Assembly: GCF_000972845.2 (NCBI RefSeq)
Contig: NC_040018.1
Coordinates: forward strand, 1,283,632 to 1,347,631
Source: Larimichthys crocea
Taxonomy: Eukaryota; Chordata; Actinopteri; Sciaenidae
Length of the DNA stretch: 64,000 nucleotides
Direction: 5' to 3'
The position numbers and the translations under genes are program-made. The notes under the pieces were generated by a model. It saw only the letters and a list, made by a program, of their open reading frames with translations. It did no database searches and was not told the origin of the DNA. Positions 50,972 through 62,600 of the stretch are shown here, one piece after another. Numbering within the stretch: the first letter of the stretch is position 1; each line of letters starts with the position of its first letter.

Positions 50972-53900
50972 ATGGACCTGTATGATATCAGAGGAGGCAC
51001 ACTGGATGTGATTAGAGAGGAATCTGAGCACCAGGAGTTAAGCAGAGAGTCCACCACCATGGAGCCCTACAGTGTGGTGGCAGACAGAGGAGGGAGGGCG
51101 ACCCGGGACGTTTCCACCTTCCAGAGGTTCTCCATTGACACCAACGAGTCCCTTCGCTTTGATCCCTGCGAGGACAGCTCTCCATCTCCCACTGGGGCAG
51201 AAGATGGAAATGATGATGTGTTTCAGCAGGAAGAAACCGAGGTGGGGATACTAACATAGCTTTGGTCGATAATGTATGAGTGAAACATTTGCTATTATCT
51301 TATTTTATTTGATCTGTGAGTGAACATGGCAGCATAAATGCAGAACCAGCAAAAAAAAAAAAAAAAAAGCCAGTCTCCATTTAACTTCAGAACTCTCAAA
51401 TTTATCCATGTATTTCCCTAACAAATTGCCATGACTTTACACTTGAGGACTGGTATTTATCATTTCAAATTTCTTTGTAATTCCCAGAAGATGGAGCTGT
51501 CCACATGAAAGCTTTCTTACCAAGCCACAGACATGAACATGTCCTGACAACACAGGCTGAAAAATAGTTCATGCTACTGGTTTGAATTAAAAAGAGAACA
51601 GGGTAGACATATGACTTTCAATTGTTTTCAGAGTGAGATCGTCACAATCAGGAATCGGTTGCAAGGGAAGGTTGCAGAGATGGAGAGCTTTGCAGGTCAT
51701 CTGGAGGAAATCTTTCTCACTGTGGAGGTAAATGTCATATTCGAAAGAGTTTTCGTTTAGTGAAACAGATCGTTGGAACGTGTTTTGACATTGATTTATT
51801 ATTTTACAGCTGTGTGAGCATTTGGGAATACTTCTTTTTTTTATTATTATTATTTTGTTTTATTTGAGACAGAAATGAAGTTCAAGATGTCAGATTTCAG
51901 TTTTGTAACTGGAAAGTCTGCGTGTGTGTGTCCCAGAGGGCCCAAACTTGAGAATCAAACACATCCATTTTATTCATTGCCTCACTTCATCATTTTTTTT
52001 TTCTTTCCATATTTTGTTTAATGCATGACAAATGTGAAAATCTCTAACTGCCCCTCTATGATCGTATACATGTATGCACAGGAGAATTTTGGCCGTCAGG
52101 AGCATCACTTGGAGCAGCACTACAACGACGTGCTGCAGACGCTGTCTCAGCGATATGACGAGAGGTCGGCTGGACTCGAGGAGGAGAAGAAGGGCAAGCT
52201 GGAGGCCCTGTACAGTCAGCTGCTGGCTTGCGGTCGGGCGATGGATGCCTCTAAGGAGCTCATTGAGACGGCCCAGGGGATCTACCGCAGCCAAGACAAG
52301 AGGCTGTTCCTGAAGGTGTTCTAACTTGTGATTTCTTTAGCCATCATTCAAATGTGCAAATTACAGTTGCGTACATGATGGTAAGTCGAAGAAATGACTG
52401 TGATTGTGGATGAAAAATATTGATTAGCAATTGCTTTCTTCGTTGACAGACAGTTACGCCCACCATTAAAAGGTAATTATGGGTATGCCACCTGGTGTGA
52501 CACTTTCCTTGCAGTGACTGCAGTGTGATTTCAAACAACTAACCATTAATGGCACTGAGTTATGTTGCGTTTCCAGATGGTTTTGCCTGTAGTTTCAGCC
52601 TAATGTTATTTAACTAGATCAGTGGTGGTAGTACTCAAATCCTTTACTAAGTAAAACTACTAATACTACATGGCAAGTTCAAGTCCTGCATTTAAAATCT
52701 TACTTATACATGTAAATATTAGCAGCAACATTTACCCTATCAGTGTTTTAATATTATACATGATTTATGATTGATATTACTCCTGCTTTAATGTGTATGT
52801 TGCATTTACTGTTGCAGTTGTTTAAGGTTGAGCTCATTTTAACCACTTTATTTACAGTCGGATAGTTTAATCAGGTGGTATGGTGGTGCACGGTCAACCT
52901 CACAGCAAGAAGGTTCCTGGTTCAAACCTCAGCTGGGGCCTTTCTGTGTTTTTGAACATTCTCCCCATGTCTGCGTGGGTTGTTAAACAAATGTAGTGGA
53001 TTAAAAAGTGGAATATTTTCAACTGAAATGTTGTTGTTGTTCAATGAAGTAGACGTATAAAGTTGCAGAAAATTGGCGTAGTTAGATTCCACCACTGAAG
53101 TTGACATGGTTTGAGCATGAAAGTAAATTCTTGGCTTTAGTTTGTAAAATAAAAATAAAAATCTGAGCTTCTTAGCCTTTCTTTTTCTACTCCACTAGGA
53201 TTGAGGAGTTCGCCAAAGAGGATATTGACCTCACGTTGGCTACAAGTCTTGAGTTTAACACGCCGCTTGCTGACCTGTCAGATGTCAAAACCATGATGGA
53301 CTCCATCAACGTTGTTCCAGGTCTGATTCACAAACCATCATCTCAGTTTGTAGTACATAGATGAAGGTTATTCTGGTGGCATGGTTGCCCAGTGAACTCA
53401 TTTACTAGCTTTAAGTGTTTTACACAGGGTGACAGACTGTGGCACTCGGCACTGTCAACACCCATTTGATGCTTTAAAGACTGTTCAACAAAGAGAGACA
53501 CACGTTTTATTGATGCTAACAACAGAGAGCGACTATGACGAGTAGACTCCATCGATTCAAAGCATCTTCGTTAAGCATATGAAGATAGGAGATATGACAG
53601 GATCCCGTAGTCTAGACTCTGGTGATGGCGGATGATGGAAACTATCAGTTGAATCTCGCTGAGCATCCTGAAGGAAACAGAATTACAGGATTATATCGAT
53701 ATTTAAAGCATTTAAACAGCATCTAAGGACCAATTTAAACCTGAGGAAGACAGGATAAGATCACCACTCGGATATTTTGACAGCACGGCAAAGTGGAAGT
53801 GACACAGAAGATTAGAGCCAGAAGAAACGGCAGAAATTCACCCAGAGAGGAATAAAGAGCTTATATAAAGAGGCAAAGAGCTTATATCAGTGTATCATGC

Positions 53901-56900
53901 ACCTTCATATTTCAATCTCTCATCAACTGTCCTATTTGTGTAAATGTTTAGGATATCATGAATGGTAAATACAGTTTTAAAGTCACTGTTTTATGGATAA
54001 TAATTCATAAATGCTTGGTTATCTTCTGATGGTATAACCTGACAACAAAACCGTGTTAATAATGTTTCTCCAACATAAAAAAAAACAGCTCCATCTGCTC
54101 CAGTAATCAACCCCCAGATGCCCAACTCTGCCACGCAGACGTCCCTGCGCGTGTGCTGGAGCTTGTTCTCCGACGACACGGTGGAGTACTACGAGCTTTA
54201 CTACAGACCAGTGCTGGAGGACACACCAGCAGACACCTGCGCACCACATGGTATTAACACACTGACATCGCATGCTAACCCCATCTACTGTTGAAATACT
54301 TTGCTATTGATGTGGGAGTCTTTCTGATTTCTCTAAAGGATACTGGTAACATGTTTTGTTCAGTACAGCCACATATAAAATCTGTTCTCCATTTTCAGTC
54401 AGCAACATTAAAGTGAAGGAGACCCACTGCACCGTGACAGATCTGATGCCCAATGCTCAGTATGAGCTGTGGGTGACTGCTACCAACACCACAGGCATCA
54501 GCCCGGCGAGCGAGAAGGCCCTATACATGACAGGTAATACAGGTCTCACTCCTACAGCTACGTCAGAAGTCATTAAACTTGTGACAGTTGAAATAATTGT
54601 TTTATTGTCTCAGGATGTCCCCCCAAATCACTTTCAGATGTGTGTTTTTTTTTTCTCTGTTTTGTTGTCACTCCAGCCTCACATGATTGATGTTAGAGAA
54701 AATAAGGTCTAAATCATCGATTTCTCTCTCGCTTAGTGCCGTCGCCTCCAGTGATCAAGCAGCGGGAGTGTACTAGCTGTCCAGAGGCTGCTCTGATCCG
54801 CTGGGAGTCAGGAAACACCAACCCTGTAGACTCTTACACCGTGGAGCTCAGTGAGATGGGCACTGATGGCACACAGAGCGGCGTTACCGAGTAAGAACCG
54901 TGTTATAAACACACACCCACAGGCAGGGTTCAACATAAAAACAAATGCAATTTGTCATGTTTGTTTTGAAGTGTTCACACGCAAAGATGAAGTTAAAATA
55001 GCACAGTTAAAGCGGGAATGCTCCACTGGATATTCAGAGCTTCAAAGATGCAGTACCCCATGATATTTGTCTTCCCTGGCCTGTCCTTTAATAAGGCTTT
55101 TGCTTCAATACATCCATAAACAAGCCTGTGTTAGTGCTTGCCTGTGATGTTTGAGGTCCCATGGTTATAGAGCTGCTGAATCAAGACACACTCTGTCCTA
55201 GAAAATCTATTCTTAGCTTCAGCTCCTGCAGCACTGTTAGCCTCAGCTAAAATGCCTGTCCTCACATTTGGGGTCATTTTCATTTTTTTTTCATCCGGTC
55301 ACTTCAGAGAACAGTCAAACCATTTATTTGACTAGTTTGTGTGTGTGCATAGAGGAGCTTGAATTGTATTAACTGAAATAGGTCCATGTCCAAATATGAC
55401 AAATTTCTTACTTCACCACCCCATTTATCCGCCTAGTGTTTCATAGTGTGTGAGACAAGATGTTATTTTAAGGCTTTACACTCCGGTAGGGGTATGGAAA
55501 TAAAAGCTGATGCAAAAGGTTGTCATTGTTGTGCGTTTCAACAAAAAGGAAGTGATATCAGCCCTCTCTCGCACTGGTTAATCCCCTAGGTCTATAGTAG
55601 CCGTGCCCACCTGTCAGTGTCTGATCCAGCTGCAGACAGGACGGCGTTACCTCATCTCTGTGAGAGCAGTCAACATTGGCGGGCCCAGCGACAGCAGTGA
55701 AGTTATTACTGTCTCCACAACAGGTGAGAAGCATCACGGAGGGGCCTGTTCATCGTACTTTTGGAAGATCAGTTGACTAAACGTAGAAATATACATCTAC
55801 TTTTTTTGTAATTTGACTTTAACTCTTAACCAGACCTACATTTTTAATGTCAGCTTTCCCCTTTTTCTCCTATCAATGAATAGCTGGTTTTTAATTTTCA
55901 TTGTATTGCCTGTTTCTGTGGCATTAAATGTTTACTTTTAGATCTTAACCTGTGTGGGTCTGTAAAGCACTTTGTAAACTCTGTGCTATATAAATACTAT
56001 TATTATTATATATGAGACAAAATCTTATATCTACTAATCATCACTAATCATATTGAGTAAATACTAACTATAGTTGTTAAATAATTGTAGTGAGGTAGAA
56101 GTATAAAGTAGCATCAGAGTGCCTCAACATTGTATTTAAGTTACTTTCCATTCTAACAACATTAACAACATGTTCTTACCTGTGCAGGTACACTCTTCTA
56201 TCTCCTGGAGGACAGTGCCCATCCTTGTCTGTCCATCTCTGAAGATGGCTTCACCATATTTTACGGAGATGAAGAGCTGCCAATTAGTGCTATGGCCTTA
56301 GATGACACCTTCACCAGGTATACAGTATGTTGTGCGACAGATGATGAGAACATTTAAGATAACCGTTTATGAGTGGAGATAAAATAAGAGAGTGTGTGTC
56401 TGTACAGATGTGTAGCTGTACTGGGAGATCTGATTCCAGTGCGTGGCCGGCATTACTGGGAAGTCGAGGTGGATGATGGGACAGAATATAGGATCGGAGT
56501 TGCATACGAGGACACGGAGAGGAACTCATACCTCGGCGCAAACAATACCTCCTGGTGTATGAGACACATTCTCACTCCATCCAGGTAACTGCTGCACACC
56601 ACTTTTGTTAAAATAGCAATCATTTCTGTGGATATCATCAACCCGAGTGTTTCTGTTTGTCAGCTGGTCATATGCTCTCCATCTGTGGTTGATGTTGACA
56701 GGCAGGATTAACTCCTTCTGTTTTTGGTGTTTTACAATAATCTGAAACTAGTTTCTAGCACATTTTCACTGCACAATTTTAATGTCCAAAAGAAGTCACA
56801 TTAACCATGTTATTGTGATATCCATTGTTATTATTTTTTTTAAATAATTGTATTGCATGTTTGGTCTCTTATTTTGGCAAATAAATTACAGGACAATCAT

Positions 56901-58155
56901 TACCACACAGTGAGAATGGAAAAAAAACAATGTAATATTAATGCAACCATATTAATTTATAACAAATAAATGTTTAAATATCATGCTTATCAATATTGTT
57001 ATACCACAACACCCCTACACCATACGTAATGCCACAGGACAACATTCTGTACATTTCGTTGTTGGCAAACATGGACTTAATGGTTACTTCCATATTGATT
57101 GGTGGGTTACCAGTTATTTTTCTACATAGTTTTTTTTAATAGGGTCAGAAGAAAAAAACTTGAGGAATATTATTTTACATAAACAGCAGTGGGGTCTGTG
57201 TGACCTTAAACAATGAGGACGTAGGTAGGCAGTTTCAACAAAACACGGGTTAAAGTAGCCTGGGTTTGCCGCTTCATTACTTTTTTAAAAAAATGCTTGT
57301 TATTCCCATTTGTTTTGCAAGCTGGGAATCAGAAACTGGCGTTCATATTCACGAGACTAAACAAACCAAGTTGATCTTTCAGCCAATCTGATACACTTAG
57401 CCCCCTGACTCTGAGGGACTCTACTACTGCAGTTCATGGAAACTGGGCCATGTACATATTTTTAGCTTCCAGAAATTTTTCCTTTCCTAAGAAAAAAAAA
57501 AAAAAAAAAACTGTGCATCCGCTCTATGTAAAACTAAGCCTATTGAAGGTAGACAAGCCCCCACAGTTGAATATCTGTTACTTTATAAGTGTTGCTATGG
57601 CAACTCTTCTTGGAACAAAGCAGGACAGTTGAATCGTTACATTTAGCGAATCAGAGCAGCATAATCATACAAACCCCGAATGTGGTTTTCATTGTGAGGC
57701 ATCATCTCGGCGATCCGGCCTACACACAAATTAACAATTACATTTCTCGTTTTCGTCAATCCACAGTCGTGTGAAATCCTGTTGGCTTATGATTCAGCAT
57801 TTGCTTTGATAGTGGCTGACAAAACCAGTTATCCCTGACAGGGTGAAAGCTTTTTATTTAGAACTTCTTGGCATCCACAATCATGTTTTCTCCTTCTTCT
57901 TTTAGGCATAAATATGAGTTTCTGCACAACAGCTGGAGTCCTGACCTGAGAATTACAGTGAACCCGGTGCGGATAGGAGTGGCACTGGACTACGACAGGG
58001 GGACTCTGTCCTTCTTTAACGTGGATCTGGAGCAACACCTACATACCTTCAACGGTCACTTCCGAAATTATGTCCAGCCTTGTTTTGGTATGGACAATCC
58101 AGGTGCTCTTACTGTACATAACGGCATAGAGGCTCCTGAGTATGCATTCATCTGA
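50972..58155 (+). CDS. fsd2: Fibronectin type III and SPRY domain-containing protein 2
   Basis: FSD2 (minispryn) is a muscle-expressed TRIM/MID-related protein without a RING, reported near the sarcoplasmic reticulum with desmin and ryanodine receptor. Twelve coding exons join in frame to 628 residues: 50972-51241, 51632-51727, 52082-52315, 52450-52472, 53199-53320, 54089-54250, 54399-54533, 54737-54890, 55590-55723, 56188-56317, 56408-56584, 57906-58155. Residues 1-90 are acidic and disordered. Residues 91-248 are a coiled coil/COS-type region ([15 protein letters not shown] helix, [12 protein letters not shown]). Residues 249-347 and 348-443 are FN3 domains ([41 protein letters not shown]). 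Residues 444-628 are B30.2/SPRY ([43 protein letters not shown]). FSD1 also has one coiled coil, FN3 and SPRY; the second FN3 and the whamm/homer2 neighbours favour FSD2. Human FSD2 is longer (about 749 aa), mostly at the N-terminus. AATAAA at about 58430 likely ends the mRNA. Confidence 0.9.
52619..53097. mobile_element. hAT-like MITE with terminal CAGTGGTGG/CCACCACTG
   Basis: The left end CAGTGGTGGTAGTACTCAAA and right end TAGATTCCACCACTG are inverted. Internal pieces such as AAGTAAAACTACTAATAC, GTCCTGCATTTAAAATCTTA and GAAGTAGACGTATAAAG match, from memory, a very common fish element. It lies in the fsd2 intron between exons 4 and 5 and is split by a tRNA-like SINE fragment at about 52872-52982. 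Confidence 0.7.
52872..52982 (+). mobile_element. SINE-like fragment nested in the MITE
   Basis: The segment GGTGGTATGGTGGTGCACGG, then CTCACAGCAAGAAGGTTCCT, then a B-box-like GGTTCAAACCTC, then GGGGCCTTTCTGTG and TTCTCCCCATGTCTGCGTGG is a widely dispersed fish repeat with a pol III-like promoter. The MITE resumes right after it. Confidence 0.6.
56085..56150. mobile_element. Fragment of the CAGTGGTGG MITE family
   Basis: GTAGTGAGGTAGAAGTATAA followed by AGTAGCATCAGAGTGCCTCA matches the right half of the element at 52619-53097. It lies in the fsd2 intron before exon 10. Confidence 0.5.
57591..57604. promoter_or_regulatory. RFX X-box motif
   Basis: GTTGCTATGGCAAC is a near-palindromic X-box with a 2-nt centre in the last fsd2 intron. 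Binding is inferred from sequence only. Confidence 0.35.
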
Positions 58156-59632
58156 CACCAGCTTGACATAACTTTGATTTTAATACTTACCAAAGTTCTG
58201 GGTGATCAAACATATCAAAAACGTGTGGCATCTGATGACGATAAGTGTTTTTCAGTCGTTTTTATTATAGTATTCCATGGGAACAGGCATACACCATTTT
58301 CCAAGATAAGAAAAAGTTTCACTGAATTTTACAATATGTATTTATACCATCAGCAACTGCAGCAGACCAAGTGTTTAAATTAAGAGGAAATATGGGGCTT
58401 GTTTTTAACAAAAGATGCTTTGAAAAATGAAATAAAAATGTTTTAAGAAAATCCACTTGGAGTTATTATACAATTGTATTCACATCCTAAAAAAGGAAAA
58501 AAAATCCACCCTGAATATTTCCACACTGTTAAGAGGCCGTTTTGTTTTATAGTGGAGTTCATATAGAAATTGTTTCTGCCATCTAAGGCATTTGCAAGTG
58601 CATGGTTCAGAGTCGGGCCATTAGAATAAGAAAGAAAATAAAAGGTTTCTATCAAGACGGCAATAAACAAGGGAGAAAACACTGTTACTGATACTAAAAT
58701 CTCTAATGATTTGTAGCCACAAGATCTGATCCACTTTAAGTTAGTTGGCAGGTTGTCTATATTTACATAAGTTTTATAGGTGAGCATAAATTCAAATATG
58801 GCCACCTTTGACAGTTCACACCCGTCGTGTGAGGGGTTGTAGAAATATGTTCTGGGACAACTGAAACACAAGTACACAAAGCAAAAGGACATAAAAATAA
58901 AAACCCTCCTGCCAGGAAAGCATCAGTAAGTGGTGAATGAAAAACTATACCACTGTTTTTGCACCTTCAGCCTGATTAACCAGCTTTAAAATCGATGCAG
59001 ACACTCCTCTCATTCACCCTCTATGTCTTAAATTATTATTAAAATTCCTTGTGTTACCATTTTACAATGTAAAATATGAGCCAGGCTCAGATTTAGAAGC
59101 TGGGTACACGAAATAAACAAAGCTTTCAGAGACATTTCAGGCTGAGGAGGGTTTGACTGGTCTGACTGTCCGATTGGCAGCCACAGCGTGCTGGATCAAG
59201 CACAACTTCTTCACAGGAGGTTGCTGCGTTCTTTGGTGGACACCCATGCTGCCTACACCGCGGCATAATAAACGAATAAATGGAAAAACCTGCATTTTCA
59301 CCACAGTGCCGTATCCTGTCTGAATGTACCCTAAATAAAGCTGGGCACTTGTCCACAAAGCAGTACAAGAACTTGGTGTGTAAAGTGCTGACGGAGATGA
59401 ATGGAAAACTATGTCTGCTTGAATGTAAGAGGAAAAATGTCAAAAGGATTTTATTCAGAAAACGTTCAGCTCCTTTCTTTGTAGCGAAACGCTGGTATTG
59501 TTCTAGAACAGTGTGTTGATAATGCAAGGTGGATTTTTCCTTTTATGGGGTTTGAGAACTGTATCGATATACTGGATGTAGACTTTGGGGTCTGTGGGTA
59601 TCCTGGGCAGTGGGAACGGGGCAGGGCAGGGG
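58156..59632. other. Convergent 3' region of fsd2 and khdc4
   Basis: The fsd2 3' UTR probably ends near 58450 (AATAAA at about 58430). The khdc4 3' UTR runs leftwards from 59632, with a minus-strand AATAAA near 59453. Open frames on both strands here (58443-58892, 59126-59527) lack splice context and family signatures and are taken as UTR. Confidence 0.6.
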
Positions 59633-62600
59633 TTATGAGTTATCGGTCTTACTGCTGTGTGTCCTTTCCTCCTCTTCGTCAGAGGAGTCTCCTCCATAGG
59701 GCACTAGCCCTGATGAGTCTTCGTCCACTTTAGACTTCTTCTCGCACACCTCCTCCTGAACACCTGTAAGGGGACAGTAAAAATGGAGAGACAGAGAAAA
59801 GTAGAAAGAAGGTCGGAGACATGCGAGAGAGGGAGAGGGTGGGGAGATAAAGAGAGAGAACAAAACAAAAAGGAAACCCATTGAGGAGCCCCTTGTTAGC
59901 GGTGGTTTTTGAGTTCGTTTGATCCACAGCCAGGGGAGGGAAGATATCAAATGAAACGGCAGCAGAGCACACATCCATAACAGGCAGGTCCAGGGACACA
60001 TGTTGAGAGAGAAAACAAGGGAAAGACAAAAAACATATACAAGAAGAGCATGTTAGTGGGTTTGTGGGGTGAGAGATTCACACAGGTCTCCACTCCTCCC
60101 CCATTCCTCCATGGGGGGGAGATGCCATTTCATGCAACAGACAACTCTACAGAAGAAATGTCTGAGTACTCGGGCTCTCAGAATGTTAGGAAATAAAGGA
60201 ATGCATACCCGTTGACGCGGCGCTGATGGGCAGACTGGTTGGCTCTTCTGTCACCACGTCTCTAGGCCTTTTACGTGCAACAGGGGCAGGAGCCACAAAG
60301 GGAGGTGGTGGAGGAGGCATCAGGATCCTGAGGAGAGAGAGAAACGTCAATATTTACGCCACACAAGATTTGTGAAGAACATGCGAGAGAACTGAGATCT
60401 ATTAACACACCTTTCTACTACTTTCTCCTCTACAACACTGGAAGCGGGAAGCTCAGGCTCCTGATGAGCAGGGCCCTCTGGAGAGTTGCTGGTAGGCTAA
60501 ACAAACAAACAAACAAACAAACAGAAAAAACATAAGAAAACTTTAACACACAAAGAAAAAGGTTTCACGATGCTTCCCAACCGCTTGTGACTGAAATATT
60601 CTTTTCAGTCACAAGTAAAAGAAATAATTGTCAATATCCAGGACAGGAGTTAAAATGTAGGAACTAGAGAACGTTTTGCACAATCAGCTGCTCGTTTAAA
60701 GACTACACCTTTTTAAAAACATCTGGAAAATTCTGATTTGAGGCCGGTAAGTTAACAAAGGCTAAACTAATGAATACAACAACTTCAAAAATATCATAAA
60801 ACGCCCAACTTTAGATGTTTTGATACAAACTTTTTAGACAGATACGTCTGATGACAGACAAAGATATGAATTTGACAAAATCTGAAGAGCTTCCAGGGTT
60901 GATTTTTGTAGTGGATCCATGTTAAACCCATATCTGTGGTCAAAAACCACCGCTCAGCTGTATTCAGGATAATATTTTAATGTTTATTTATGTAGCTTTG
61001 TACTAAACTAGTGTGACACTTTCATTTGAACAATATGGGATATAACTATGTGCAATTCTACAATTTCTGAGATTTAGCAGTGACGACTGAAGCCATCAGC
61101 AGTAACTCAAACAGAGCATACACTGAGTGAAAGCAGCCACAATGATCTTTCAGTAATATGTGCAGACGTTACTCTTCAAGCTGACCTGCTCTTCCTTAGC
61201 CCCCTCCTGGAAATGACGCTTGGGACTTCCTGAGTCAGCAGGGGTGTTTAAAGATCCTTCAGGCTCCACCGGGTCACTGCTGCCGGGATCCTTAAGTAAA
61301 GCAAAAGCAACGCAATGATGCAGCAGCAACATTTCAATGAACTAAAACTTCAAAAAGCACCTCAACTTGGTACATAAACAATAACCTCAAAAACCTTTAA
61401 CATGAAGTTTTATGAAGTTTGAGGGGAGTGTTGATTTAAAAACAGGTTTAAAAAGTTAGTAGCTGGTCAATGCCCTGTACCCTTCCTAAAATTAGTGTTT
61501 GGGATAAAACCTTAAACGACAGTACATCGAGAAACATTTCTCCAATGTTAAGCTTTTTGACAAAATAATACATGAATGCTGAGAACAATAATTAGTGGAA
61601 GCCTTAACCTGTGGTTACCTGGACGAGATAGGGATGCGGTTTTCTAGGACACACCGGATACTGAACCATTGCCTGAGAAGATGGAGGGTTTGTCGACATG
61701 TTAGAATGACTTGGGGGACCATTTGCATTACTCCAATAACCACTGGCTCCTGGGTACGCTGAATATCCGCCAGCATACCCATTTGCTGTGTAGTTATACC
61801 AGGACCCCTGGCTAGAGTAATTGCTATTAGGTGGAAATCCATGTGCTGGGTATGCTGAAATGAAAGTATAGAACGTGGAGTTAATAGCATATATCACATG
61901 AATCAATAACGGTGTTCTGACAACTGTGACCTACTACTTCAACCTATTGTTGAGCCACTAAAGACGTCAAGGGAGGATAAATTTACCAGAAGAAGAATGC
62001 AGTCAGCTAGTGCCTGATATTTGGTCACCCTGGTGGAATTAGTTACAGGGTGTAAAAGAATACTCACGTTGTGTTGAGCCTGTGGCTGTGTACATCGACA
62101 CCATGCGGGCATGCTCGGCTCTCACCTAGATAATGAGAGAAAACTACGTAAAGAGCCGGATAACGATCTGCAAAAGGCTGTGTTAACTTTCAACAGTTGG
62201 GTTGGATTGTGGGTAGGTGCAGAGCACCCAAAACCTATCACTGGAGGTCAGGTGGTTCACGCTACCATGTTTACTTTAGGAGGTGGGTATCAGTGAGAAC
62301 TATATGCTTCAATAGTTTCACCTTCTTAAACCTCCCGTTTGGCTACGAATTCAGTTCAGCGTCACAGTTTTTATTTGTGGTGACAATGTGATGAACTCAC
62401 AGTTTCCAGCAGACTCTCAGTGAGTCTCTTCGCTGCCTCCAGCCCAGCTGCATTTGGGTGGCTGCAACACACAAAAGGCCATTGTTAGAATATGATGAAA
62501 CACACTCAGAGCTAACAGAGCGAAAAGAATAGTTTTAGATTTTACATGCAAGCAGGGCTCTTAGATAGCTGTTTGAGTCACACATGAAACTTTAAAACTT

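Noticed and set aside
58443..58892. 149-codon minus-strand open frame as an extra gene
   Set aside because: AT-rich, no recognisable domain, and it lies between the fsd2 polyadenylation signal and the khdc4 3' UTR.
59126..59527. 133-codon minus-strand open frame as an extra gene
   Set aside because: It lies in the khdc4 3' UTR and has no splice sites or family signature.
60085..60126. GC-rich hairpin (CTCCCCCAT/ATGGGGG) in a khdc4 intron
   Set aside because: A pyrimidine/purine-rich simple-sequence stretch explains it; no RNA-gene boxes are present.
61855..62067. A further H/ACA RNA in this khdc4 intron (stems CACCCTG/CAGGGTG and GTGGC/GTCAC seen on the minus strand)
   Set aside because: The first hairpin is too short, spacing to an H-like box is poor, and the ACA would overlap its own stem.
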